Of a stretch of DNA of 64,000 bases, positions 10,358 through 22,960 are shown one piece after another. A model generated the notes under the pieces. It was not told where the DNA came from and made no database searches. It saw only the letters and a list, made by a program, of their open reading frames with translations. The stretch is from Chlorella sorokiniana (Eukaryota; Chlorophyta; Trebouxiophyceae; Chlorellales; Chlorellaceae). A program made the position numbers and the translations under genes. The stretch's first letter is position 1. Every line of letters begins with the position of its first letter. The stretch is from NCBI GenBank assembly GCA_025917655.1, contig CP084620.1, positions 1,178,001 through 1,242,000 on the forward strand, read 5' to 3'.

Positions 10358-13300
10358 TCAAAAGGCGCTCCAGGCCTGCCGGCAGCGCGCCGCAGCCAGC
10401 CGCACCGCCCGCTTGTTGTCGTCCACGGCGGCGGCCAGCATGCGCGCCACCTGGCGGCGGTGCGGGTGCAGGCAGGTGTACGGCAGCTCCACCAGCAGCA
10501 GCAGGCACTGCAGCGACGTCTCCCGCACCGCCGCCGACGGGCGGTATGCCGCCAGCTCCAGCAGCGCGGGCACCAGGCGGGGCAGCAGCTCCGCCTCCGC
10601 CTGCCTCTGGCCTGCACCCGCCGGCGGTGCAGGCGGCAGCGGCAGTCGGTGAATGACACGGCTCGGGGTGCACGCCGCCAGGGGGGCTCAAGGCACGCCG
10701 CAGGGACATGCAGGCTGCTGCCACCTGTTGCACACCTGCCGGGCTCGTCAATGCGTCGCTGAGCAGGAGCAGCAGCGACAGCAGCAGCTCTGCGTCCACC
10801 AGCGGCCCCTGCCGCAGGGCCGCCAGGCACTGCAGCACCCACGGGAGCATGCGCTGCTGCTCCTGCTGCTGCACGCCGCTGGGCGCGGCGCGCAGCAGGT
10901 GCCCCAGCGCCAGCAGCAGCACCGGAGACGCGGCAGGCTGGTGGTCTGTGGGCCCAGCGGCGCGCGCGCCTGCCGCAGCCTGCTCGCTCCGCTGCAGGAG
11001 CGGCAGCAGCTGCCCAGCTGCCACCGTGTACATGCGCTGCTGCCACAGCGGCCTGGTTACGGCATGCCCCTGCGTCGTGAGGCCCGGGCTGCCGCCGCTG
11101 CCGTCCTCCAGCAGAGCACCCAGGAACCGCGCCGCTGCGGAGACGCCCGCTGCGCAGCCCGCCACAGCCTCTGGCTCCCCCGCCTCGACCCGCTGCCAAC
11201 CCTGCGCTGCAGCACCCAGCGCTGCAACCACGTGGCCAACGGCGGCATCCGCCAGTCGCGAGCCGCGCATGGCCAGCGCACGGGTGACGGCTGCCTGGCA
11301 GGACCAGGCAGCGGGATGCGGCGCTGGAACGCTGCCGCCTCCCACCGCCAGGCCGCACGCGTCCATCAGACGCCCTTGCAGCATCGCGGAGCAGGCCGTC
11401 AGGCCTTCGTCATCTGCAGAGAGGGAGGGCGGTGTGTCTCATTACCCGGGCAAACGAAGCAGTGCCTTGAGGGGTGAGGTGGGCGCTGCCCGGGCGACAG
11501 CGCAGCGGGCAGCGACGCTGCTGCGCTCACCCGCCCTGGGCCACTTGTTCAGCAGAGCCGCCGCCGCAGCCGCCGCCCAGTGCGCCGCCGGCGCCTCCTG
11601 CGGCTGCTCCAGCGCCAAGCCAGCCAGCCGCTGCACCAGCTCTGGCAGGGGCGCCTCGCCGGCCAGGCCCAGCACCGCCTGTGGGCGCAGCGGCGCCAGC
11701 AGCGCACACGCCACCGCGGCAGGCAGGCCGCCTGGCCGCCCCTCCTGGCTGAGCTGGCTGGCTGCCGCGGCCGCCAGCGGCTGCTGCTGCTCTGCCGGGG
11801 CCGGCAGCGCCGCGCGGTATGCCAGCTCAGCACAAGCCGCCTGCAGCTCGGGGCCGGCCGCCACGCAGCCTGCCGGCAGCAGCTGGACCGCGTCAAACAG
11901 GTGCTGCCCCAGCTGCAGGAACCGACCGGCAGCGGCGGCACCTGATGGCGCGGACTCCCCGCCTGCGGGCTGCGCCGCCGACACCACGTCTCCCGCGGCC
12001 GCAAGCAGCTGCTGCAGCACCTGCTGGCTGTCGGCGCCGCCGCCGCCTGCCTGGCCCGCTGCCACAGCTGCAGGCAGCAGCTGCTGAATGGCCTGGTCCA
12101 GCAGCACCACAATCTCCAGCTGGACGGCGACAGAGGCAGCGGCCAGGGCCCGCAGGGCGGCCAACGCCGGCGGCGCCGACTGCGGCTGCTGGGCCGCCGC
12201 AACCAGCTGCGGCAGGGCGGCATCCGCGAGCGCCTCTGCGTGGCTGCCGCCAGCCAGGGCCGCTAAGGCCGCGACGGCGGCGGTGCGGGGTGGGGCAGAG
12301 CCGCCAGGTGGCGCCAGCAGCAGCTGGACCACGCTCTGCAAAGCCGCTTCTACAGTCGGGCGGGAGGCCGCGCCCGCCATGGCCGCATCTCCAAAGATTG
12401 CAGCCAGGGCGGCCAGCTGCAGAGCTGCCACGCGCTGCTGTGTGCAGTCTTCCGGCAGCAATGGCCAGGCTGCACAGTCTGCTGTCCAAGCCTCCTCAGC
12501 ACCCTCATCGCCATCCCCGCTGTCCGCGTCAGCAGCCTGAGCCGCGGCCGCGGATGCCAGCCCAGCTGCCGCTGCTGCAATGGTCTGCTGAAGCAGCGTA
12601 CCGTTCAGCAGCAGAGCAGCAGCACCCGGCAGCGCGCGTGCCGCTGTCGCCGCTGCCAGCAGCTCCTGCAGCGCGCTCCAGGCGAGGCACAGCGACTGCC
12701 AGCCGTGGGCTGGCTGTGCCTGGCCAGCAGCGGCCAGCAGCGGCGGCACCAGCTGGCTGATCACCCGCGCTGCTGCTGGGCCCCCGCGCGGCACAGCGCC
12801 CCCGCTGCCCTCGCCGCCACCTGTGCTCGCAATGCGCTGCGGCGGTGCACAGGTGGGTCGCTGCCGGGCGACTGGATGCAGGGCAGCATGTCACACAGGC
12901 TCTCGTCCTGCAACACTGTGTCGACCAGCCTGCCGCCCACGTCGGGCTCCTCGCCGCCGCCGTCGCCGCCCTGGAAAGCCGTTGCGCATCGCGCCAGGCA
13001 GGTCGCCGCCGCCGCCGCCAGCTCCTGCGCCGCGGGCTGGTCAGCAGGCAGCAGGCCCTCGGCTGCTGGCGCGGCCAGCTCGGGCGCAACGCCGACCACA
13101 GCGTGGCCACGTGCTCAGACAGGGGCGAGGGGCCGTAGCTGTCGGCGCAGGCGCCCAGCAGGGACAGAGCATCCAGCTTGGCCTGCCTGCAACGGGGAGC
13201 AGACACGGGCGGTGGCTGGCTGGCTGGGGCACGGCGTTGTCATGGTTGCAGCTCTGTGCGCCAGGCCGGGCGGCGGTTGGGTGGAGGCGGCTATGAGCCC

Positions 13301-15034
13301 GGCTCTGCCCAGATGCCTGCAGCCTTTTGGCAGCCGCTGGCCTGGGGAAGGCCCCCCACGCTCACTTCACCCACCTCAGGCTGGAGCTCAGCTCTCGCAG
13401 GCCAGGGGCACCACGTGGGCGCAAACAGCGGCTCAGCCGCCAGCGTGGCCTCCAGGCCCGCTGCCAGGTCTTGCCGCGTGATTCTGCAGCGGGGGCGCAG
13501 CGGGGCCGGCAGCGTCACGGCGTGCAGGGGCAGCCTGGTCCCGCGCAGGCCCAGCAGGTTGGCTGTCGGCCGATCCACAGCGGGGTGGAGGGTTCAGGCC
13601 CCGGGCCAATCCACAGCGGCGTGGAGGGGTTTGGAGCCCCAGGCCGATCCACAGCGGGGCGGCGGAGCCCCAGGCCGGACGTGCGCGGGCCCCACCTGTT
13701 TGGGTCGTTGGGGGCGGGGTGAAGGTGACGGGGAAGTAGCAGGCCAGCACCTCAAACAGCTCCTCGGCACCCTCCTGCGCCGCGCACACGTGCAGGGAAG
13801 GCGCTGAGCGGGGCCCTGCCCACCAGGGCTGCCCATCAGGGGTGCCACCAGGGGTGCATCCAGCACTAGGTGGGGCTGAAGGTTGGGGAGGGGCACTCTT
13901 GGGCCGCAGGGTGGGGCGGGGCTGTGCGGCGGGGGCGTCCACTCTCTGCATGAGCCCCCAACCCCCAGCCCCCACCCACCTCCAAGCGGTCGTGGCACAG
14001 GCTGGTGTCGGGCTGGGCGTGGTAGAGGCGCAGCAGGGCGCACACCGCCTGGAAGGAGAGCAGCAGGCAGCGCGGGTCCTTCTCGCCATCCACTGCGGGG
14101 CGCGCCGCGGCAGAGGGGTCAGGGGTTGACGGGCGCATCAAGCCGCTGCGCGCAGCCGCTTTCCCCGCCACCCGTCCCTGCTTCGCGCGTGTGCAGCCTG
14201 TGAACAGCAGGACCTCGGAGCACGCTTTCCATCTGTGCACCCACCCGAGCCGATGAGGTACTCCAACAGGTCCAGGCCCTCCCGCAGCACCGCCGCGCCG
14301 TACCCCTCCATGGCCGCCAGCAGCAGGCGCAGCGCCAGCGTGCGGTCCTGCTGCGACAGCGCCCGCACGAAGACGTGGGACACGGCGGTGCGCACCAAGG
14401 CCACTGCCGCCCCGTCCTCCACGGCCGCCAGCTGCTGCTGCTGCCCTGTCGGCGCCGTCACGCACTGACCGGCGGCTGCCCCACGCCGGGAAAGCAGCGC
14501 CAGGCAGCCCTTCAGCGCGCCACGGACTGCGGGCCTGCGTGATGGCAGGGGGCTCACAGAGCGCTGGGTGGGTGGCCCCACCGCAGCCTGACCCTCGCAG
14601 CTGCTGCAGCTTGAGCGCTCACTGTTCAGGGTGTCTCACCAGTCAGTGAGGCGGGAGGTGAAGAAGTCGACCAGATGCTGCACCTCCCGCGCCAGTGGCG
14701 GCAGTCGGCACCGCCTCCACCACCTGCACGGCACAGGCCGGGTGAGGCGCAGGTGGCCATGGAAGCGCATGGGGCGGCCTTGGAGGCAACTCAAGTCATT
14801 TATTAGTGACTTGAACATACATCTCACCTCAGCCAGCACGCTGGTAGCCCTCGCCCGCTGGCCATCATCGCCTGTAGTGAGGTACGCGCCCAAAGCCTTC
14901 ACCACTGCCAATATCGGTGCATTAGTCGAGCGCAGCTGATTGATAAGCTCAGTCAGCCGCTCTGCTTGGTCACGCTCGGCAAGCTCTGTCTGAACTACCT
15001 CGGTCAGGAGCGGCACCCAGGCCTCGCTAGTCAT
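10358..15034 (-). CDS. MMS19: MMS19 homologue, Fe-S targeting HEAT-repeat protein
   Basis: MMS19 carries cytosolic iron-sulfur clusters, with CIAO1/MIP18, to DNA repair and replication enzymes such as XPD. Landmarks on the minus strand: start MTSEAWVPLL at 15034, then LTTGDDGQRARATSVLAEV ending at 14828; VQHLVDFFTSRLTDW near 14637; ALKGCLALL and LALRLLLAAMEGYG near 14500-14260; DPRCLLLSFQAVCALLRLYH near 14080; VLACYFPVTFTPP near 13750; QAKLDALSLLGACADSYGP near 13190. A long Ala-rich HEAT exon covers about 12794-11510. The C-terminal hallmark, LPYTCLHPHRRQVARMLAAA then DDNKRAVRLAAARCRQAW, precedes the stop at 10358. The frame shifts inside conserved blocks near 13082-13084, near 12800 and near 10640 are probably base-call losses. 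It neighbours no other CIA gene here. Confidence 0.9.
13569..13675. repeat. Three-unit minisatellite in an MMS19 intron
   Basis: Three imperfect units of about 31-37 bases, each built on GATCCACAGCGG or AATCCACAGCGG followed by a G-rich part and GGCC. The array lies between the exons encoding VLACYFPVTF and ITRQDLAAGLEA. Confidence 0.75.
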
Positions 15035-15727
15035 TACGACATAGAGCTGTTGATTGAATCAGTGAAGATCTGAACAGAGGGGCGCCTGCGGAACACGCTG
15101 AAGTGCATGCTGACCGCCCCCAGCCAGCAAGTCGCCTGCCTGCGAGCTGCAGCAGGTCTTTGGAAATGTTGAACCTGTTGCCTCCCAATTCATCCAGGTC
15201 ACATCAGCAAACGGTAATTGATGTTAGACTATCAAGTTTCAAGAAGAAAAACAATGCGATCATGAGTTCCGGTGGCAGAAACATGGGTCAGGCGGCGCAG
15301 TTCGGAGACCCGTGCTGCCAGCCGCCGCCACCACGGTGCATCCCAGCAAAAACAGATGCACAAACAGAAAAGGGGGCCCGAAACGCCCTCCACAAAGCAA
15401 CAGTAGCTGTTAGTTTCCCAGGTCGTGCGCAATTTGAGCCGGGAAGGGAGCAGGGTACAGCGGTGCAGAAGCATCCAACCAAGGGGATTCTTCAGCAAAA
15501 AAACTGATCAGGGTGCGCTCAAACAACCAGGGAGAGTAGTAAGTAAGAAAATGATGGAGGAGCGAAAATGAGGACCCATCGGCGGTTCTAGAACAACAAC
15601 GCCACAGGCCAACGAGTACGAAAGGGAAGGAGGTGATGATGAACGGAAGACACACAAGCGTGCCAGCCCGTGGACAGTGCAATGCGTAGAAGTGTAAGAA
15701 GCAGCGAAGGAACTTGGTAGGTCGTTC
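15035..15727. other. Intergenic region upstream of MMS19
   Basis: Lower GC, with A-rich stretches. It holds the MMS19 promoter and the 3' UTR of the kinase gene, both minus strand. No gene or RNA structure was recognised. Confidence 0.5.
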
Positions 15728-18700
15728 TCAGCTGAGGCCTTGCATGCGCCGGTGGGCGCGCGCCTCGGTGTGGGTCAGAATGATGTCGGTGAGCTTGGCG
15801 GCCGCCTTGAATGCGGTGGGGCTGCAGCGGGAGCAGGGGCGGCGCGCAGCAGCAGAGGGGCACATTCTGAGAACCGCTGGCCTGTGTGCAGCCGCGCAAC
15901 CCGAGCAACCGTCCATGCAGCAGCGGCAGCGCGCAGCAGATGGACGACCGCGGCACCCACGCCCCCATTGCAGCCCAGCCCTGCGCTCACCGCTGCTTGG
16001 GGTCCCAGTGGCAGCAGTCCCAGACGAGGCGGCGCAGCGCTGGCGGCATGTCGGGCGGCAGCAGCAGGCGCTGCTGGCGGTGCACCTCCTCCAGCTTGCG
16101 CCCCACCACCTGGAAGGGGGCCCCGCTGTACGGGCTCTCCCCGCCCACATCCAGCAGACTGCGGGCGGGCAGGGGGTGAAAGGTGTCGTGATGCCAAGCA
16201 GCCCCGTCCTACCTGCCGCACCAGCAGGCCCCAGCGGCAGCAGCGCAGCCGCACACTCACTCAGTATGCCCAGCGCGTAGACATCCACCGCGTAGCGCAC
16301 CTCGCCGCACGTGAAGATTTCTGCGGTGGATGTGACAGACAAGGCATGAAAGGCGGGCGCTGTGGGCACGTGCGCAGCAACCCAGGGCAAAGGGGGTGGG
16401 GGTGGAAGGCCGGGCCCAGCAGCTGCATGCAGCCGACGCAGCCGCAGCGCTGCCAGCCGGCTGCCGGCCCCCGGCCAACCGCCCCGCCCCTCGCCGCCCA
16501 GCCCCGCGCGCTGCCCACCCGGCGGCATGAAGTCCAGCGTGCCGCGCAGCTGGCTGGTGCGGTGCGTGGAGCCGCCGGCCAGCGCGGTGGACAGCCCAAA
16601 GTCGGAGAGCTTGGCGCGGAAGCGGCGCGGGTCGGCGGCGTCGGGCGCCAGCAGCACGTTGCTGGTGGACACGTCTCGGTGCACCCAGCCGCGCTCCTCG
16701 TGCAGGTGGGCCAGCGCCTCGGCCACGTCGCGCCCCGTGCGGCACACCCAGTCCTGTGTGAGTGAGTGAAGGGGGGGGGCATGTGCCGGGCAGTGGACGG
16801 TGCTGCGGAGGGTCGCTCAGGCGGTTCAACAGGGTCAGGAGCAACAGTAGCACGTCGAGATCGAAAGAAGGCTAGCTGGGCATGCGGCAGCGGAGGTGGA
16901 CCCTGTCTGCTCAGAGCACAGCACCGCGCCAGGGCCGACCACGGCCAGCGGCTGCCCGCACAGCTCGCCCCCTCAGCCCGGGCTGCGCCCGCCCCACCCA
17001 GCCCTCACTCCCGAGCCTCGCGAGCGCAGCGCACCAGGTTGGGCCGGCGGGCGCGGCGGTCCAGCAGGAAGCGCCCCTCCGCCAGCGCGCGGTGCAGGGA
17101 GCCCAGCGGGCAGTACTCCAGTACCAGCACCGCCACCAGCCCCTCGCCGCACGACAGCGAGCCCGGCCCGCAGGAGGAGGCAGACATCGGTGGGGAGGCC
17201 GACGGCGGGGGCAGCCCGCGCGGGCGCTGCACTCGTCGACGGGCGGTCGTTGGAGGCGGCGGCGCCAGCGTTGCGCTCAGCCAGCGGGCGCTGCAGGTGC
17301 TGCTCGTGCGCGTACGCCTGCCCAGAAGCCCTGCAAACACGGGGCGGCACCCAGGGAGTTCGGGGTGGCACTTGCGGGTAGGAAGAGGGCATGCCAAGCC
17401 ACAGGGGCGTCGCCGCCCCATCGGCAGGAGGGCGGCCAGCCCCCTGATTGCTGGCAGTCACGCGCACCTGAGCTGGTGCATGGTCCCCTCACGGCGAAGC
17501 TGCGTGCGCACGGTGACGGTGAAGTGGGTGATGCAGCGCGCGACCGAGGCGTGGCGGCAGGCCAGCGCGTGTGCGCACTCGCGCGCCACCTCCACCGCCG
17601 CGCGCCGCTCGTACTGCGGGAACTCTATAAACTTCACGGCGACGGTCTCGCCGCGGTACAGACCGCGGTACACTCTGCCGAACGTCCCTGCATGGTATGA
17701 AAGGCGCCAGCTGGGAGGGTGGGTGCGGAGCGGTGACCGGGCGCGGCGGCAGGGCCAGGCCGAAGCAGGGTGCCCAGCAGCAGCCGCAGCGCTCACCCTG
17801 GCCAATCAGCGTCTGCAGCACAATGCCGCGCGAACGCGCAGCCGCCACCTCGGGACTATCGTCGCGATTAACATACACCACTGGGAGGGCGGGCGGGGGC
17901 GGGGTGGGCGCCGTGTGAGAGACGGCTGTCGGAATCGAGGTTCAGGCGAGGCGATGCATGCGACGGTGGCAGGAGAGGAGTTTGTGCACAGCAGCCTCGA
18001 CCAGTCGACCAGCCGCGCGCCAATTGGAGTCCCCGCCCCCTCTTCCCGGGCGCCCACCATTACGATTGAGCGCATAGTACAGCAGCGCCAGCGTGGCCAG
18101 CAGCGTGGCGCTGGTGGCCGCAGCCAGCTGCATGTCACTGGGGTGGGTGGCAGCGCCGGCAGGCGCGCCGCGGCGCCCGGGGGCAGCGGGTGCGTTTCGT
18201 TGGCGGTGCAGCGCAGGGTGGTGTTGGCCACGCGCCAGCGCACGCCGTGGGGCAGCCCGCTGATCTCCCGGTGTCCGCGATCAGCACCGACCGCTCGTCC
18301 ACCTTCTGCCAGCTGGTGCGCCAGGTGGCCCAGCAGGCAGACTGATGCAATGCGCGTATGTTTTGGGTGGGGGAGGGGGTGGCGCGTCAGCGGAAGGCGA
18401 GGAGCACAATGCAGCCTCCCTTTGGCCGAGGGCCGTGCGCCGAGCCGGGCAGCCGGGCCGCGGGTTGGGTGCGGGGCAGCCCGCGGCGGCCCCGCCCTGC
18501 CATGCTGCGTGCTGCCATGCTGCGGCCCCGCTGCCCGCCCGTCTGGCACCCACCTTGAGCAGCCAGTCGGCGGCCGCAGACTGGTCGATGTGGGTGCACG
18601 ACGCGTCGCCCAGCAACGTGTCCTGCACCAGCAGGCTGCCGTTGTCCGCGCCCACCACGAAGCACAGCAGCGGCATCACCGGCACCAGGCAGTCGTCGGC

Positions 18701-19327
18701 ATGCAGGTTGCGCTGGGTCAGCCGGCCCGGCGCCCGCACGACCACCAGCTCGGTGAGGCGGTTGAAGTCAACTGCACGGGAGGGGCGGGAGCGGTGGGCC
18801 GGGCGGCACGGGTGCGCTGGATGCGGACCAGACTGCTTGTGGACGCATCATGGCGTGGCAGGCAAGCATAAACAGAGCTCACTGTAAGGAGGCTGGCCGT
18901 CCACGCCATCCACGCCTACGAGCGCCACCTCCCGCTCCAGGACTACTTGCGAGGGCCAGGCCTCTCTGCTGAAATTCCAGGCGGCATGAGTCGTTCCAGG
19001 CAACAGATCCACGTCGCTGACGGCCTTGTTAAGCAGGGCGGCGTGCAGCTGGCTCACAGAGCTCACGGACAACTGCGGAGGGGAAGTGGGCCAGGACAAT
19101 CTTCCGGTGGCCGAACCGAGGGTGCATCTTGAGCAACATGCCATGGCTGCGCCATCGCACCCGCCAAACCCGTTCAATGATCCCTTAGCGACGGGAACGG
19201 CATCCCGCGGGCAGCAGGCGGTGTGTGGCAGCAGATCGCGCACCCGTTCCGCTCGACCCAGGCCTGTCAGAAGCGCTGCAGACAAGCAGAAGAGGGTAAA
19301 CGGGCCGCTCAGAGACCTGGACCTCAT
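15728..19327 (-). CDS. Receptor-like Ser/Thr protein kinase
   Basis: Reads from a signal peptide at 19327 (FTLFCLSAALLTGLGRAERV) through an ectodomain of about 300 residues with scattered Cys, e.g. VPVMPLLCFVVGADNGSLLV near 18690-18600. A membrane span follows (LAAATSATLLATLALLYYAL, about 18130-18070). The kinase comes next: TFGRVYRGLYRGETVAVKF (Gly loop and VAVK Lys, near 17680), the hinge LVAVLVLEYCPLGSLHRAL (near 17130), the catalytic loop VHRDVSTSNVLL, then KLSDFGLS (near 16620) and TLDFMPP. The late lobe DMPPALRRLVWDCWDPKQR precedes the stop at 15728. The catalytic loop has Ser where HRDLK kinases have Lys, though HRD, Asn and DFG are all kept. The ectodomain matches no named module. Many short exons; several borders are only approximate. 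Confidence 0.82.
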
Positions 19328-20006
19328 GGCGGGCGGGGACGTTGCCCCCTGCCTGAGGCGTCCAAAACTGCAGATTCAGGCGTAAGAAAGGAGTTTGGTC
19401 AGCATCATGGCAAGCAGAGCGCGAGCATACCGCAGCAGTAGGCACAGCATTCATGGCGCCATGCCAGCAGCAAGAAGGAAGAGGTGTCCAGCAAGTTGGT
19501 TGAAGTATTTTGCGTGTTTCTTGACACATTCAAACACATATTGCAACTTGTGCCTCTAACATACCGTGCCCACAGCTATCTGTGCATGGAAATGCTTCAC
19601 AACTGGAATGCTACACGTTCTCCGCATCACAGCGCGTTTGCAGCAACAGAGGCTGAATGCACGTAGAGGCAAATGTGGTTCAGTTAGCTAACGTCTCTAT
19701 GTGCTGTGCACAGAAAGTTGCACAGCGCTTGCCCTGATGGTGATGCACTGGCGGCGGTGCTGTGATGGGACGCCCATGTGTCAAGGTTACATCCCTCCCG
19801 ATGAAGATGCCCGAAAGGATGGATTCAACCCCTTGTCCTGCGCTGCTCCCTAATTTACTTATAGCCCAGCCTGCCTATCCTGCCAGCGCCCAAGTGTGGC
19901 GGCAATCCGTCCACAACTTCCTGGCGGCTTTCATTTGGCCATTCGCGACGTGATCAAGAGCCGAGAATCGTTGCCCGGGTCTGAGGCCTAACGCACAGGC
20001 CGCTGC
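19328..20006. other. Divergent intergenic region
   Basis: Between the minus-strand kinase start and the plus-strand SH2 gene. Lower GC; no coding or RNA signal recognised. Likely carries promoters in both directions. Confidence 0.45.
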
Positions 20007-22065
20007 ATGAAGCTTTCAAGCCCTTTGCTATTCCGGCTGACGGCTGTGCTGGAAACCGTGAAGAAGACCACAGGCGGAAGTGAGCAGGGGCCCATTCGCG
20101 TGAGGGCGGCAGCTCGCCCGCATACAACGTGCCGCCGCCGCTGCCTGCTGCCGCTGCCCGCTCCTGTCTCGTCTGCTCCTTCACCGCGCGTGTTGTGTTG
20201 CTGCAGAAGCGTGGCAGAAACCTTGGGGATTCTCAGGATTTACAAGCACACAAAAGCGGAATCGCAAAAAGCAGTTGAAGCAGGTGAACGGTAGTGGCAG
20301 GTGCAGGCTTTGCTGCCTCTTCCTTCGTAGGTGCTGTCCAGCCGGCTGATTCTGTTACCACGCTCAAGAAGTCTGCCAGTTGCAGCTTGACTCCATCTTG
20401 CTGCATATTATTGCCATATCCATGTGCAGGAACACAGTGTCATGGATGCCCTGCAACAAGCAGCCACTGCAGAGGCAGGAGCGGCTTCACCGTCGTGGCC
20501 GCTGGCCGGAGGACACAAATGACTTGGCTGGCTTACTCGAGCGTTGGACGTTGCAGGCATCTTGTGTTCGACTTGAATGTTGTAATCTTTTACAGCGTTG
20601 CTTGTGGCATTGAAAGGTACAGGGAATGTGGCAGCTGCTTACTGCGTGCGCACCCCCTGCGAAGTGTCGCTGCGGATGCAGCTACAAAGAAACTGGGAGT
20701 GCTCAACCATAGCTTGCTTGGCCACCATCATCCCTTCTGCCTTTTCAATGAAATTCGTTGGCGAAACCCTCGCCAACCCGCCCTCGTCGAGCCTGGAGCG
20801 CTCCGTGCTCCCGTTGTGAATCCTGTGTGAGCGCTGACCAACACGGGGCGCTCACTGCTTCAAAATCCCAGCCTGCCTGTACATCGCCCAGAAACAGCCT
20901 TGAACGCGAGCGCGGGAAGAAACCCGTTGCAAAGGGAGAGCCCTGGCCACCCCAGCCTTAGCAACTGCTTGCGGCACAGGTGTTGCGGCTGTGCACCGGC
21001 AAAATTTATCCAGACTTTGAAGCCTCTATTGCTGTGATATTGGACAGCGGAGTGGGCCCTCGCAGCGGGGCGGACGATCGGTGGGTGCCCCGCAAAATCA
21101 CGCCTTTAGAGCAGCCTGGCCCCAAGTGCGGGCCTTTTGACGGTGTTTTACGTGTCTCGAAGCCATTTTGCAGGTGCAACAGGCTGTTTGCGGCCCTGTG
21201 GGCTCCTCCAACAGTACCACGCCCACAGCGCCCCGCCGCTCTAACGTGGTCCCCTTGCTGTTCCCTGCTGCTGCAGGCATGAAGGGCTGAGCGCCATGCC
21301 ATGGCTGGCTTGTTTGGCAGCATGCATGTGGCTTGCACGCATGCTCATCCGTTGCCATTGGGACGTGCCAGCGGCGGCACGGTGCTGCTTGTGGCGGTGT
21401 CAGGCACGCACTAAGGAGGTTGCATGGCAGGGAACGGCATGCATATGTTTTGCAATGATAGTATCACCTGCTGTGACACTCAAGCAACGATGTATACTGT
21501 CGTGCAGGCGTCTGCCCAAGCCACAGCCTTGGATGCACTTGCATTGGCTGCAGCACCCGAGCCGCACGCGCTTGGCGAGCAGCCGCTGCCGCTTACAAGC
21601 TTCTTGCACACGGTCAAGCAGCGCTGGGCAGAGCAGGGGCTGAGCAGCCGCCCGCTCACGGACCGGGAACTGTCCGTGCTGGCCAGTAAGGCGGGGTTTG
21701 AAGGGCTCGAGCCCAACCAGTCACCGCTGCCACCCGGCAACCTGGCAGCCTTCAACTTGTGGTTTGCGGGGCACCTGGACATGATTGCAGCAGTCACTCC
21801 CGCCGTCTACTGCTATGGCCCTGCTCAGCTGGTGGCCGGCTTCGACGTGGGTCGTGCAGAAGCGGCACAGTGCCTGCGGCTGCAGGGCCCTGGTTCCTTT
21901 TGCCTCCGCCTCAGCTCCCGGCCCGGACACCTGGTGCTGAGCATGGTTGACGAAAATGCCAGTGGGGTAGAGAGCATCAGCCACTGGCTCTTCAGCGCTG
22001 AGCGGCTTCGCCAGGGGGCTGGCGCAGATGCTCATGGCGGTGCGCGGCGCAGTGCGGTTGATTGA
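20007..22065 (+). CDS. STAT-type linker-SH2 domain protein
   Basis: The last exon (21508-22065) is secure. SSRPLTDRELSVLASKAGF, then LAAFNLWFAGHL, then LVAGFDVGRAEAAQCLRLQG and PGSFCLRLSSRPGHLVLSMV follow the linker plus SH2 order of the plant STAT-like SH2 proteins (SHA/SHB, PASTA group). The phosphotyrosine-binding Arg of the FLLR strand is present (CLR). An upstream exon near 20968-21170 (LRLCTGKIYPDFEASIAVIL) fits the middle domain. Further upstream, 20007-20079 (MKLSSPLLFRLTAVLETV) and 20207-20282 join in phase, but exons between 20290 and 20960 are unresolved. SH2 domains read phosphotyrosine; these proteins are rare in green algae and their partners are unknown. Splicing upstream of the last exon is tentative. 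Confidence 0.6.
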
Positions 22066-22960
22066 CACAAGCACTGGCAGGCGACATCGGCCAAGCGTTG
22101 TGCGCAAAGCAGCTCGGCAACAACTGCCTGCCCACCCTCGAATCAGGCGACGCTGAACGGTCAGGCAACGTTTTTCCTGTTAGTTGTATTCCCGCTTCTT
22201 CATGACAGGCCCGCCAGTTTTTTTCTTGAACGCCAGTACCCTCAGTGCTTCAAAGTTCACCCCAAATATATGTCTGCTGGCACTGTGCTTGCCTGTGGCC
22301 CTAATTCATTGTCGGTCAACATGGACGACATGCCTCAGTTGCGGCTCTTCTCCTCGCTTGTGACAACCAACTTCTTCAGGCATGTTTTGCCCGCATTCCA
22401 ATGTTTTATCCAGACAAAAGTGGGTAAACGTGAAAGCCTGTGAATTTGGTGTGGCTTGCTCCTCCAGCAGAGCAGGATGAAACCGGAGGAGAGAGTCTGA
22501 TGCAAACGGCTGTGCATCAGCTGTCCCGCCCCACCCAGTTGGTCCAAGCCGATGGCCCTTTAGCCTTTGTGGTGGGCTGGATGGCGGTTTCTTTCTGTAG
22601 CCTCCATTGTGCAGGAGAGCTCTCCGCTTCTAAGAGGGGGCTGACGGGACTCCAGCGTCAAAGCTTGGACCCCCGCAGCGGGCTTTGATTGTTGCGGCGT
22701 CTTTCTCTGCATTCACCGTGCAAAGGTCTGTCTCGTGCTTTGGGCCCTGGTCGTCAGCACGCTGCAGTTCGATTATTGGAGCCCGGCCGCTTCATACACG
22801 GTTCTGGGCTCCCTGTGTTTGTCTTGGAAATAGCTGCTGTGTCATTTTTGATGCCTGACGTGCGTCTTCACTCCCCGGGGTGCCCCACCGGCAGCGCCCC
22901 TGTTGACGAGCGCTGCAAACTGCAGTTGGACGCTTGCGTGAACGCTTGCTGGCCAGCAAG
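22066..22960. other. Intergenic region upstream of the MINDY gene
   Basis: Two open frames of 80-90 codons here start with non-ATG codons and show no family features. The stretch presumably holds the SH2-gene 3' UTR and the MINDY promoter and leader. Confidence 0.45.

Noticed and set aside
11819-12760. Long plus-strand open frames opposite MMS19
   Set aside because: They mirror the Ala-rich HEAT exon on the other strand; composition shadows.
13569-13675. CRISPR-like array
   Set aside because: Only three imperfect head-to-tail units without spacers, inside a spliced intron of a nuclear gene.
15035-15727. tRNA or small RNA gene in the lower-GC gap
   Set aside because: No cloverleaf, A/B box pair or other structure could be found by eye.
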